From: an uncultured Ruminococcus sp.
GTDB lineage: Bacteria; Bacillota; Clostridia; Oscillospirales; Acutalibacteraceae
Length of the DNA: 64,000 nt
Direction: 5' to 3'
NCBI GenBank assembly: GCA_910585865.1
Contig: CAJUGO010000009.1
Span: 1 to 64,000, forward strand
The notes beneath the pieces were generated by a model that was given only the letters and a program-made list of their open reading frames with translations, made no database searches and was not told where the DNA came from. Positions 51,422 through 60,078 of this stretch are shown one piece after another. The first letter of the stretch is position 1. Each line of letters begins with the position of its first letter. The position numbers and the translations under genes are program-made.

Positions 51422-52657
51422 ATGGTTTCAATAGCAATTATGGGTCATGGTGTTGTAGGCTCAGGCGTAGCCGAGATTTTCACAACACACAAGCAAAAGC
51501 TTTTTGCAAGCATAGGCGAAGAAGTTTATGTAAAGAAAATTCTTGATTTGCGTGAATTTCCCGACAGCCCGCTTGCAGACAGATTTACGAAAAACTTTGA
51601 CGACATTATTAATGATTTAGAAATTAGAGTTGTTGTCGAAGTTATGGGCGGTCTTAACCCTGCCTATGATTATGTAAAAAGATGTCTTAAATCCGGCAAA
51701 AGCGTAGTAACCTCCAACAAAGAGCTTGTTGCAGCTCACGGTGCTGAACTGCTTGCAATTGCCAAAGAAGAAAATGTAAACTTTCTCTTTGAAGCATCGG
51801 TAGGAGGCGGTATTCCGATAATCCGCCCCATGAATCAATGTCTTGTTGCAAATATTGTTGATGAAATTGCAGGTATTTTAAACGGCACAACAAACTTTAT
51901 ATTAACTAAAATGATAGAAGACGGTATGCAGTTTGACGACGCATTAAAACTTGCTCAGGAACTTGGCTTTGCCGAAAGAAATCCTGCTGCTGACATCGAA
52001 GGTCATGACGCATGCCGCAAGATCTGTATCCTGGCTTCTCTCGCCTTTGGCAAACATGTTTATCCAGAGTCAGTACATACAGAAGGTATCACAAAAATAA
52101 CGCTTGATGACGTAAGATATGCTGAGGCATTTTCCAGCGTAATCAAGCTTATCGGCAAAGTAAAACGTCTTAAAAACGGAAAAATTGATATTATAGTTGC
52201 ACCGATGCTTGTTCCAAATAAGAGCCAGCTTGCAAATATTGATTATGAATTTAACGGCATTATGGTAAGAGGCGACTGCACCGGTGATGTTGTGTTCTAT
52301 GGTAAGGGAGCAGGAAAACTGCCTACAGCAAGTGCAGTTGTTGCTGATGTAATTGACTGCTGCAAACACCTTAAAACAAGAAAATATCTCTTCTGGGCAG
52401 ACGGAAACGGACAAAATATCATTTCATCCGAAGAGTCTGTAAGTGCAATGTATGTGCGTGCTCAGGGTGAAGATATAATCTCAAAGGCAGAAAAGTTGTT
52501 TGGCGGTGTCACCATCATTTCTAAGGACGGCTCACCTGACTGTGAAAAAGCATTTGTAGTCAAAGAAATGCCTTACGGTGAGTTTACTGAAAAAATATCT
52601 GATCTTAAGAGTGACAATATCACAATTCTTTCAACAATTCGTATCGGTGATTTATAA
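51422..52657 (+). CDS. hom: Homoserine dehydrogenase
   Basis: Reduces aspartate semialdehyde to homoserine on the way to Thr and Met. The NAD(P) loop is IAIMGHGVVGSGVAE (4-18). The catalytic domain has TSNKELVA, GGGIPIIRP, GILNGTTNFILT and PAADIEGHDACRK, including the conserved Lys/Asp pair. The C-terminal 75 residues form an ACT domain for feedback. Length 411 aa. Aspartokinase follows after 25 bp, forming a pathway operon. Confidence 0.96.
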   Translation: MVSIAIMGHGVVGSGVAEIFTTHKQKLFASIGEEVYVKKILDLREFPDSPLADRFTKNFDDIINDLEIRVVVEVMGGLNPAYDYVKRCLKSGKSVVTSNKELVAAHGAELLAIAKEENVNFLFEASVGGGIPIIRPMNQCLVANIVDEIAGILNGTTNFILTKMIEDGMQFDDALKLAQELGFAERNPAADIEGHDACRKICILASLAFGKHVYPESVHTEGITKITLDDVRYAEAFSSVIKLIGKVKRLKNGKIDIIVAPMLVPNKSQLANIDYEFNGIMVRGDCTGDVVFYGKGAGKLPTASAVVADVIDCCKHLKTRKYLFWADGNGQNIISSEESVSAMYVRAQGEDIISKAEKLFGGVTIISKDGSPDCEKAFVVKEMPYGEFTEKISDLKSDNITILSTIRIGDL

Positions 52658-52682
52658 TATAACAAGAGGGAGTAATCAGCAG

Positions 52683-53888
52683 ATGAGTTTGATAGTTCAA
52701 AAATTCGGCGGCAGTTCTGTTGCCAATGCCGAGCGTGTTATGAATGTTGCTTCAATAGTAACAGACACATATAAAAAGGGCAACGACGTTGTTGTTGTTG
52801 TATCCGCTCAGGGCGATACAACAGATGACCTGATTGAAAAAGCAAACGAAATTAATCCGAATGCATCAAGAAGAGAAAAAGATATGCTTCTTGCGGCAGG
52901 CGAACAGATTTCAATTTCGTTACTTGCAATGGCAATTGAAAAACTGGGATTCCATGCAGTTTCTTTGCTTGGCTGGCAGGCAGGCTTTAATACAAGCTCT
53001 GCTCATACTAGTGCAAGAATCAGAAATGTTGATCCGTCAAGAATTAAAAGAGAGCTTGACAAAAAAAATATTGTAATTGTTGCAGGTTTCCAGGGCATAT
53101 CAAAATACGGTGATATTACAACCTTGGGCAGAGGCGGATCAGACACAAGTGCAGTTGCTATCGCGGCATCAATGCATGCAGATTTGTGTCAGATTTTTAC
53201 AGACGTTGAGGGTGTATATACAGCTGACCCGAGAAAAATCGCCAATGCAAAAAAATTAAAAGAAATTTCATATGATGAAATGCTTGAACTTGCTACGTTA
53301 GGTGCACAGGTTCTTAATAATCGTTCAGTCGAAATGGCTAAAAAATATAATATCGAGCTTGAAGTACTTTCAAGTATGACAAAGGCTTCCGGTACAATTG
53401 TAAAGGAGAAAACTAAAATGGAAAAAATGTTAATCAGCGGTGTTGCTAAAGATACGGATGTTGCAAGAATTTCTGTTACAGGTATTCCAAATCTTCCTGG
53501 TCTTGCATTTAAAATGTTCTCAAAGCTTTCTGCAAAGGATATCAATGTCGATATTATTCTTCAGTCAATCGGCCACGACGGCAAAAAGGATATCAGCTTT
53601 ACCGTTGCAAAAAGCAGAGGAAATGAAGCAGTTGACTGCTTAAAGGAATATGTTGAAAATCTTGGCGCAGAAGATGTTTTATATGACGATAAGGTTGCCA
53701 AAATTTCTATTGTAGGTGCAGGCATGGAAAGCCATGCAGGCGTTGCAACCAAGATGTTTGAAGCACTTTATGATGCTCAGATTAATATTCAGATGATCAG
53801 CACAAGCGAAATCAAGGTTTCAGTACTTATTGACGCAATTGACGCTGACAAGGCTGTAAGCGCTATTCACTCTAAGTTTTTTGACTGA
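52683..53888 (+). CDS. lysC: Aspartate kinase
   Basis: First enzyme of the aspartate family, phosphorylating L-Asp. The signature KFGGSSVAN lies at residues 7-15, and GRGGSDTSAVAIA and FTDVEGVYTADPR mark the kinase domain. Two ACT domains occupy the C-terminal 150 residues (VARISVTGIPNLPG; KISIVGAGMESHAG) for Lys/Thr control. Length 401 aa. The start at 52683 follows GAGGGAG; an earlier in-frame codon inside hom is rejected. It ends in a strong terminator. Confidence 0.96.
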   Translation: MSLIVQKFGGSSVANAERVMNVASIVTDTYKKGNDVVVVVSAQGDTTDDLIEKANEINPNASRREKDMLLAAGEQISISLLAMAIEKLGFHAVSLLGWQAGFNTSSAHTSARIRNVDPSRIKRELDKKNIVIVAGFQGISKYGDITTLGRGGSDTSAVAIAASMHADLCQIFTDVEGVYTADPRKIANAKKLKEISYDEMLELATLGAQVLNNRSVEMAKKYNIELEVLSSMTKASGTIVKEKTKMEKMLISGVAKDTDVARISVTGIPNLPGLAFKMFSKLSAKDINVDIILQSIGHDGKKDISFTVAKSRGNEAVDCLKEYVENLGAEDVLYDDKVAKISIVGAGMESHAGVATKMFEALYDAQINIQMISTSEIKVSVLIDAIDADKAVSAIHSKFFD

Positions 53889-53903
53889 TACTCATATAAC
53901 CCC

Positions 53904-53950
53904 AACCGCCTTGAGCTGCTGGATTCAGCAGCTCAAGGCGGTTTGAATTT
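53904..53950 (+). terminator. Terminator of hom-lysC
   Basis: An 18-bp perfect stem, AACCGCCTTGAGCTGCTG with CAGCAGCTCAAGGCGGTT around GATT, is followed by TGAATTTA. Confidence 0.9.
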
Positions 53951-54079
53951 ATGTAGAACTGCCGTAAAACGACCTGTCAAATTAGTATTATGAAACATTT
54001 TTGATACAAATATGATATAATATAATCTTTACTGATGCAAATAATCAAAAACAATTTTTAAAAAAATGGGGCGGCAAAA

Positions 54080-54733
54080 ATGACAAATATTCTGATTGTT
54101 GAAGATGAAATTACAATATCAAATCTGATAAAAATGGCACTTGAAAAGCACGGATATAAATGCGAATGTGCATATGACGGAGAATCAGGAGCAGATATGA
54201 TTGAAAATAAACGTTTTGATCTTATTTTGCTTGATATAATGCTGCCAAAAATCAGCGGTTTTGAACTTATAGAATACATTAACAGCTTTGATATTCCTGT
54301 TATTTTTATAACTGCTAAGAGCGATATAACCAGCAGAGTAAAAGGACTTAATCTGGGTGCTGATGATTATATTACAAAACCATTTGATATTTCTGAGCTT
54401 CAGGCAAGGGTTGACGCTGTGCTCCGCCGCTACAGCAAATCATCAGCAAACATTTATGTTAATAATATCCATATTAATACAGAATCAAGAATTGTAACGA
54501 AAGACGGTGTACCTGTTGATTTAACACTAAAGGAGTACGAAATTCTTTTGATGTTTATAAAAAACAAAAATATAGCCCTGTACCGTGAAATGATTTATGA
54601 AAAGGTATGGGATGAACCGTATATGGGCGATACAAGAACAGTAGACTTGCACATTCAGCGACTCAGAAAAAAGCTGGATTTAAAAGATAACATCCAATCT
54701 GTATACAAAGTCGGTTACCGGTTTGTTGAATAG
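54080..54733 (+). CDS. OmpR/PhoB-family response regulator
   Basis: A 217-residue regulator. The receiver has VEDE at 7-10 and phospho-acceptor Asp52 in LLDIMLPK, with Lys in ITKPFD. The winged-helix output domain (about 120-217) ends RTVDLHIQRLRKKL..IQSVYKVGYRFVE. It is followed after 10 bp by its histidine kinase. Two overlapping TATAAT boxes at 54016-54026 may drive the operon. Confidence 0.94.
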   Translation: MTNILIVEDEITISNLIKMALEKHGYKCECAYDGESGADMIENKRFDLILLDIMLPKISGFELIEYINSFDIPVIFITAKSDITSRVKGLNLGADDYITKPFDISELQARVDAVLRRYSKSSANIYVNNIHINTESRIVTKDGVPVDLTLKEYEILLMFIKNKNIALYREMIYEKVWDEPYMGDTRTVDLHIQRLRKKLDLKDNIQSVYKVGYRFVE

Positions 54734-54743
54734 AGGAAAAACT

Positions 54744-56168
54744 ATGAAATTTGCATGGAAAATATTTTTTATTTCATTTCTCATTATTATAATTTCCTTT
54801 GGTGTAGGTGGTTTTCTTCTTGTGAACTCAGTATTCACGACCTCACTAAACAATAAAATTCAGTCTGTCCGCGATTCCAACAGCTATATAACAGCATCCC
54901 TTTATGCCATAGTTAAAAATGCCGAGACCATAAGCAACAATAACAATTATTTAAAATATACAGCTGAAAACTTTGCCGATCAGGTTGCAAAGAGCAGTTC
55001 TGCAACAAAGGTACGGATAGGAAATATCAACAGCGTCAGTTTCTATGACGAAAATTCATTTGTTAATAAACTTCACTACAACAGCAGAGGACATAAAATA
55101 ATTAATCGTGACAGCAAGAACTACATTCAGGTGGTCAGTAAAATTTATCTTATAGACGGAAGCTGCTATATAGAAAGTCTTGAAAATATAACTGAAATTT
55201 ATCAGAGCCGAGATGCATACTGCCGCATTTATCAGATTATTCTAATCGGAGTCGCTCTGTTTGCATCTATTGTACTTGTGATTTTCTCACACTTTATAAC
55301 CAGGCCTCTTGTGAGACTTTCAACTGTTTCAAAGGAGATTGCTGAAGGCAATTTTTCAAAAAGAGCCGAGGTCGGTAAAAGAATTATAAAAACCAAGGAA
55401 ATACAGGAGTTGTCATACAACTTTAACACAATGGCGGAACACGTTGAAGAATATATTGAAAAACTAAAGGATGCCGCTCAAAGAAGAGACAACTTTGTTG
55501 CTGATTTTACTCATGAACTGAAAACACCTCTGACTTCGGTGATCGGATATGCTGACATGATGCGTTCATATGAACTTGATGCAAAACAGCGGCGCGAATG
55601 TGCAGATTACATCTATAAAGAAGGAAAACGCCTTGAAGCATTGTCACTGAATTTGCTTAACCTCATTATACTAAAAAAGGATAAAATAAATCTTGTACCT
55701 GTTAAAACTGATACAATTGTCATTGAAACAGGCAATTCAGTAATATTTCTTTTGAAAAAATACAAAGTAAAGCTAGAAACAGACTTTGAACATGCCTCAA
55801 TTAAAGTTGAACCTTCACTGATAAAAACACTTCTTTACAATTTGATTGATAACGCCTGCAAAGCGTCTGAAAAAGGTCAGGTAATTACTCTTAAAGGCTA
55901 TTGCGAAAACGAACGATACCGTTTTGTTGTATCCGATACCGGGACCGGCATCCCTGCTGATGAACTTGAAAAAATTACCGAACCTTTTTATATGGTTGAT
56001 AAATCAAGGGCACGAAGCATGGGCGGTGCAGGATTAGGTCTTGCACTATGCAATGAAATTGCAAAACTTCACGGTTCAGCGCTTACTATTGACAGTGTAC
56101 CGGGAAAAGGAACTTCTGTCAGCTTCACATTGGAAATTTGTCGTGCACAGGAGGCAGAATATGAATAA
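54744..56168 (+). CDS. Membrane sensor histidine kinase
   Basis: A 474-residue kinase: membrane helices at about 6-28 and 163-185 flank a sensory domain outside the cell, then HAMP (about 186-240), HisKA with His257 in DFTHELKTPLTS, and an ATPase domain with N box NLIDNACKAS, DTGTGIP and GGAGLGLAL. The signal is unknown. The ATG at 54744 follows AGAGGAAA; a start overlapping the regulator is less likely. Its end overlaps the next gene by 8 bp. Confidence 0.93.
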   Translation: MKFAWKIFFISFLIIIISFGVGGFLLVNSVFTTSLNNKIQSVRDSNSYITASLYAIVKNAETISNNNNYLKYTAENFADQVAKSSSATKVRIGNINSVSFYDENSFVNKLHYNSRGHKIINRDSKNYIQVVSKIYLIDGSCYIESLENITEIYQSRDAYCRIYQIILIGVALFASIVLVIFSHFITRPLVRLSTVSKEIAEGNFSKRAEVGKRIIKTKEIQELSYNFNTMAEHVEEYIEKLKDAAQRRDNFVADFTHELKTPLTSVIGYADMMRSYELDAKQRRECADYIYKEGKRLEALSLNLLNLIILKKDKINLVPVKTDTIVIETGNSVIFLLKKYKVKLETDFEHASIKVEPSLIKTLLYNLIDNACKASEKGQVITLKGYCENERYRFVVSDTGTGIPADELEKITEPFYMVDKSRARSMGGAGLGLALCNEIAKLHGSALTIDSVPGKGTSVSFTLEICRAQEAEYE

Positions 56169-56949
56169 AAAAATAAAATATATACTTTGCATTGCAGTTT
56201 CTGCCGCTATAACCTCTCTGATTGTCTTTCTTCCCTATTTCAGTTATTCTGCTGATGATTTAAACAACCGCAATGATTTTGTGACTGAAACATTTCTACT
56301 TAAGGAAACCAAGGAGAATATTTCTGTCGATGAGGTTATTAAACTGCTCACCTCTGATGAGTCAGAGGCAATATGGATAAACAACAATGATGACATGGAA
56401 TATGATGAAGTATGGAGCAATATTCAGGGAGCAATTACAGCTTTTGAGAAAAGCTTTTCAAAAAATCAATATGTCCAATATGCCATAAAGATTTTTATGG
56501 AAAATGCAGCTTTAATGTATCCGATGAATCTTCAAACGGTAACTGTAAACGGACAAGTATCAGATTTTCAAGCATCTGTATCACTGCTTTATGCCGAATA
56601 CATAAATGATTCCGGCACACAATGGTATTCAATACTTATGGATAGAAAGACTAAAATTATATATGAACTTCAGGTTCATACAAACTTCATGATTTATGAT
56701 AATGCGGACTTATCCGAACGTGTGGATGATGCTGTTGTTGAAAAAGAAATATACAACCAAACCTTTAATGAGCTGAGAAATTATTGGAATACAGGTACAA
56801 ATAAATTAAACACATTATCTACAGGGCAATATCAATTTTTAATTAACATTTTGCCTATGTCGTTTGAGTCGTATAAATTTAACAGTTTTGATTTTTCAGC
56901 AATGGGTTATGATGAACAAAAAGAGGGGGATGTTATGATATACGATTAA
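56161..56949 (+). CDS. Exported or membrane-anchored protein linked to the two-component system
   Basis: Family not recognised. The 262-residue product starts with a basic stretch and one hydrophobic segment (about 5-25, YILCIAVSAAITSLIVFLP), suggesting export with a retained anchor. The rest is acidic, with VSLLYAEYINDSGTQWYSILMDRKTKIIYEL resembling a cystatin-like or sensory fold. ACAGGAGG lies inside the kinase gene, and the ATG overlaps its stop by 8 bp, so the three genes are coupled. It may act as an accessory sensor for the kinase (inference). Confidence 0.75.
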   Translation: MNKKIKYILCIAVSAAITSLIVFLPYFSYSADDLNNRNDFVTETFLLKETKENISVDEVIKLLTSDESEAIWINNNDDMEYDEVWSNIQGAITAFEKSFSKNQYVQYAIKIFMENAALMYPMNLQTVTVNGQVSDFQASVSLLYAEYINDSGTQWYSILMDRKTKIIYELQVHTNFMIYDNADLSERVDDAVVEKEIYNQTFNELRNYWNTGTNKLNTLSTGQYQFLINILPMSFESYKFNSFDFSAMGYDEQKEGDVMIYD

Positions 56950-56996
56950 AATACTGATAATATTGACGATACAACTATTATACAACTTTGAATAAT

Positions 56997-57042
56997 TTGT
57001 GAAACAAGCCTCCTGTATAGTATAAACATGCAATACAGGAGG
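56997..57042 (+). promoter_or_regulatory. Promoter region with an inverted repeat masking the femX ribosome site
   Basis: TTGTGA (56997-57002) and TATAAA (57021-57026) have an 18-bp spacer. CCTCCTGTAT (57009-57018) and ATACAGGAGG (57033-57042) are perfect 10-bp arms that enclose the -10 box; the right arm is the ribosome-binding site. It could be an operator or, for longer transcripts, an RNA hairpin that hides the AGGAGG. Confidence 0.5.
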
Positions 57043-57050
57043 ATTATTTT

Positions 57051-58055
57051 ATGGATATAAATGAATATGAAAATTTTTGCAAAACCAGCGAATACGGAAA
57101 TTTTATGCAGTCATCTAACTGGGCAAATGTTAAATCAAACTGGCTTTCTGAATATATAACCGTAAGAAATCAAAGCAGCACAATTATCGGGTGTTCGCTT
57201 GTGCTTGTACGTAAAATCCCCTTACTTAATACCGCTATGCTGTATGCTCCAAGAGGTTTTGTATGTGATATGCACGACAAAGAAACCCTGCAGGGTATCT
57301 TTTTTCAGATCAAGCAGATTGCAAAAAAGCACCATGCATTTGTGCTTAAGCTTGATCCTATGATTGACGAAAATGATAATTTGGCAATAGAGAATCTCAC
57401 AAACTTGGGGTTTAAATATCATGGAGAAAAAGTTGGCTATGACAATATACAGTGCAGGGAAAATTATTTGCTTGATTTAAACAACAGAAGTATAGATGAA
57501 ATTTTCAGCAGTTTTAAGTCAAAATGGCGCTATAATATCCGTCTTGCGCAACGCAAGGGTGTAGAGTGCAGTTTCTACGGCAAGGAAAAGCTTGATGATT
57601 TTATTAAACTTATGGAAGAGACAGGAAAACGGGACGGCTTTGACATAAGAAGTAAAGAATACTTTTCCCGAGTACTTGATGCATTTGACGGCAAAGCAAA
57701 ACTGTGCATGTGCTATCTTGACAATATCCCTCTTTCCGGAGCGTTATTTATAAATTATGGCGGCACCACAAGCTATGTTTACGGCTGCTCATCAAATGAA
57801 CACCGAAATTTTATGCCAAACTATCTCATGCAGTGGAACATGATAAAACACGCAAAAGAAACCGGCTGTACTAAATATGATTTTTGCGGCATTCCCTATT
57901 GGTATGATGAAAATCACCATAACTATGGCGTATATAAATTTAAACAGGGATTTAACGGGTATGTCAAAACATATGCCGGGGAATTTGATTATACTTTCAG
58001 AGCAAATTTACAGAGGTGTGCAAAATTTTTGATGTATCTGAAAAAGAAAATTTAA
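57051..58055 (+). CDS. FemX/FemAB-type peptidoglycan bridge aminoacyltransferase
   Basis: Probably adds the first amino acid of the interpeptide bridge to lipid II, using aminoacyl-tRNA. The 334-residue protein shows the two GNAT-like halves of the Fem family: FMQSSNWANVKS at the start, FKSKWRYNIRLAQRKGVE in the middle, GALFINYGGTTSYVYGCSSNEHRN, and the ending FCGIPYW..NYGVYKFKQGFNG. The second half is highly family-typical. The exact amino acid is unknown. AGGAGG precedes the ATG at optimal spacing. Confidence 0.92.
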   Translation: MDINEYENFCKTSEYGNFMQSSNWANVKSNWLSEYITVRNQSSTIIGCSLVLVRKIPLLNTAMLYAPRGFVCDMHDKETLQGIFFQIKQIAKKHHAFVLKLDPMIDENDNLAIENLTNLGFKYHGEKVGYDNIQCRENYLLDLNNRSIDEIFSSFKSKWRYNIRLAQRKGVECSFYGKEKLDDFIKLMEETGKRDGFDIRSKEYFSRVLDAFDGKAKLCMCYLDNIPLSGALFINYGGTTSYVYGCSSNEHRNFMPNYLMQWNMIKHAKETGCTKYDFCGIPYWYDENHHNYGVYKFKQGFNGYVKTYAGEFDYTFRANLQRCAKFLMYLKKKI

Positions 58056-58061
58056 TTTTTA

Positions 58062-58090
58062 TTGAAACAAATAAGAAATTTTGATATAAT
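58062..58090 (+). promoter_or_regulatory. Promoter of the DUF4250 gene
   Basis: TTGAAA (58062-58067), 17-bp spacer, TATAAT (58085-58090). It leaves an untranslated leader of about 95 nt with no motif I recognise. Confidence 0.7.
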
Positions 58091-58190
58091 AACGCATGTA
58101 AAATTAAATTTATAATGAGCAAACCATAAAAACATCTGAAACACAAATAACAGATATTTTTTACTGCTTTCTGACTAATGAGGAGAGATT

Positions 58191-58376
58191 ATGACAAAAA
58201 GTAACATTCCAAATGATCCTATGATACTTTTAAGCTTTATTAACACTAAACTGCGGGATTTTTATTCTTCACTTGATGAACTGTGTGATGATATCGACTG
58301 TGATAAACAAGAAATAATAAATATCTTGAAAGCTGCAGACTATACGTATAATAAAGAACTAAATAAATTTGTATAA
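58191..58376 (+). CDS. DUF4250 family small protein
   Basis: A 61-residue protein with the family hallmark NDPMILLSFINTKLRDFYSSL followed by a predicted helix-turn-helix-like segment (DELCDDIDCDKQEIINILKAADY). Function unknown, but the family is widespread in Firmicutes. A GAGGAGAG ribosome site, its own promoter and a strong terminator make it a clear monocistronic gene. Confidence 0.9.
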   Translation: MTKSNIPNDPMILLSFINTKLRDFYSSLDELCDDIDCDKQEIINILKAADYTYNKELNKFV

Positions 58377-58386
58377 TTCTATACTC

Positions 58387-58436
58387 GGTTGTTTCAAATG
58401 ATAATTTTCAAAAGAAACAACCCTTTTTTATTTTGT
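58387..58436 (+). terminator. Terminator of the DUF4250 gene
   Basis: GGTTGTTTC pairs with GAAACAACC around a long AT loop, followed by CTTTTTTATTTT. Confidence 0.85.
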
Positions 58437-58548
58437 GATAAGTATTACTTCCATTAATTATTGAATAATTTTATCATTTTAAGACATAATAACTCCGATT
58501 TAATATAAATTCTGTTAATACTAATTTTTTACCGATAAACGTCAGCTT

Positions 58549-58554
58549 TATAAT
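58549..58554 (+). promoter_or_regulatory. -10 box of pepD
   Basis: TATAAT lies 30 bp before the pepD ATG. The upstream hexamer TTTTAC at 16-bp spacing is a weak -35. Confidence 0.4.
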
Positions 58555-58584
58555 AGTCTTTTTATAAATGAATCGAGGCAATCA

Positions 58585-60033
58585 ATGGATAATATAAACA
58601 GCCTTAATCCGTCAAATGTATTTGAGACCTTCACTAAAATCAGTTCCATCCCGCACGGTTCAGGCAACACTAAAGCCATAAGTGATTTCTGTGTTGATAT
58701 TGCCATAAAAAACAACTGCAAATTCATACAGGATGAAGCAAACAATGTAATAATATTTGCTGAGGGAACAAAGGGTCATGAAAAATCCGAGCCGATTATT
58801 ATACAGGGACACATTGATATGGTTTGTGATAAAACTGATGACTGCTGTAAAAATATGGAGTCCGAATCTATTGAACTTTGTACAGACGGAGAGTATATTT
58901 GGGCAGATAAAACAACACTCGGCGGTGACGACGGAATAGCCGTAGCATATATGCTGACCTTACTGGAGGACAAATCTGTCAGTCATCCCCCTCTTGAACT
59001 TATATTTACTTCTGACGAGGAAATAGGAATGATCGGAGCAAATTTTTTGGATACAAGCTGTCTTAAAGGCAAAAAGCTGATAAATATTGACTCCGAAACC
59101 GAAGGCGTACTGACTGTAAGCTGTGCAGGCGGCGTAAGAGCTGTTTGCCGCCTTCCTATATCAAGAAGAAAAAACTCCGCTCACAGTATCGGATATGAAA
59201 TAATCATATCAGGACTTAAAGGCGGTCATTCAGGCATTGAAATAAACAGCGGAAGAATTAATGCCAACAAACTTTTAGCACGTATGCTGAATTATATTTA
59301 CCAGGAAGTATCCTTTAAAATCTGCAGCATTAAAGGCGGAAAAAAATATAATGCCATACCCAATGAATCTGCAGCAAAACTGTATGTAAATTCTGAAAAT
59401 GAGACTAAATTCATTAAAGCAGTTAATCATTTCAGAAATGCAGTAAAAACCGAAAGATCATCAGGAGAACCAAATATTGACATATGTCTGAAAAAATGTG
59501 AAATTACCGAAAGTCACATGGATACTCATACTACACAAAAACTGCTTTTCACCCTCCTGCAAATTCCCGACGGTGTACAGTCTATGAGTCCTGATATTCC
59601 AAATATGGTGCAGACATCCCTTAATATGGGTATTCTCCAATCTTTTAATGACTGCATTTCAATGAGTTTTTTGCTTAGAAGCAATGCTGCTGTAGGAAAA
59701 CAGACAATTATTCAGAAACTAAAATCATTTGTTGAATATCTCGGCGGCAATATTGAATTTATGTCTGACTATCCTGCATGGGAATACCGGGCAAAGTCAA
59801 ATCTCAGAGACACTATGATAAGCACATATACAGAACTTTTCGGAGAAGCACCCGTTGTTACAGCCATACATGCCGGACTTGAATGCGGTATACTAGCCGG
59901 AAAGATTAAAAATATGGACGCAGTATCGTTTGGCCCTAATATATTGCATGCGCATACACCAAAAGAACGAATGGAAGTTGCATCAGTTGAACGGTGTTGG
60001 GAGCTTCTTAAAAAAGTATTAGAACAATTTTAA
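58585..60033 (+). CDS. pepD: Xaa-His dipeptidase (PepD, M20C)
   Basis: Cytosolic zinc aminoacyl-histidine dipeptidase, 482 aa. Metal and catalytic residues are visible in order: IIIQGHIDMV (His, Asp), TLGGDDGIAVA (bridging Asp), FTSDEEIGMIGA (catalytic Glu pair) and INIDSETEGV. A lid domain lies at about 185-390, and the late HAGLECG holds the last metal His region. ATCGAGG is the ribosome site. A DUF819 transporter follows after 45 bp, so peptide use and export or uptake may be linked (inference). Confidence 0.94.
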   Translation: MDNINSLNPSNVFETFTKISSIPHGSGNTKAISDFCVDIAIKNNCKFIQDEANNVIIFAEGTKGHEKSEPIIIQGHIDMVCDKTDDCCKNMESESIELCTDGEYIWADKTTLGGDDGIAVAYMLTLLEDKSVSHPPLELIFTSDEEIGMIGANFLDTSCLKGKKLINIDSETEGVLTVSCAGGVRAVCRLPISRRKNSAHSIGYEIIISGLKGGHSGIEINSGRINANKLLARMLNYIYQEVSFKICSIKGGKKYNAIPNESAAKLYVNSENETKFIKAVNHFRNAVKTERSSGEPNIDICLKKCEITESHMDTHTTQKLLFTLLQIPDGVQSMSPDIPNMVQTSLNMGILQSFNDCISMSFLLRSNAAVGKQTIIQKLKSFVEYLGGNIEFMSDYPAWEYRAKSNLRDTMISTYTELFGEAPVVTAIHAGLECGILAGKIKNMDAVSFGPNILHAHTPKERMEVASVERCWELLKKVLEQF

Positions 60034-60078
60034 CACACTTAAACCGACTGCAAAACGTAAAAACACAAGGAGAATATT

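Noticed and set aside
52578..52682. 35-codon extension of lysC into hom
   Set aside because: Aspartokinases start with the Val-Gln-Lys-Phe-Gly-Gly segment; the ribosome site supports the start at 52683.
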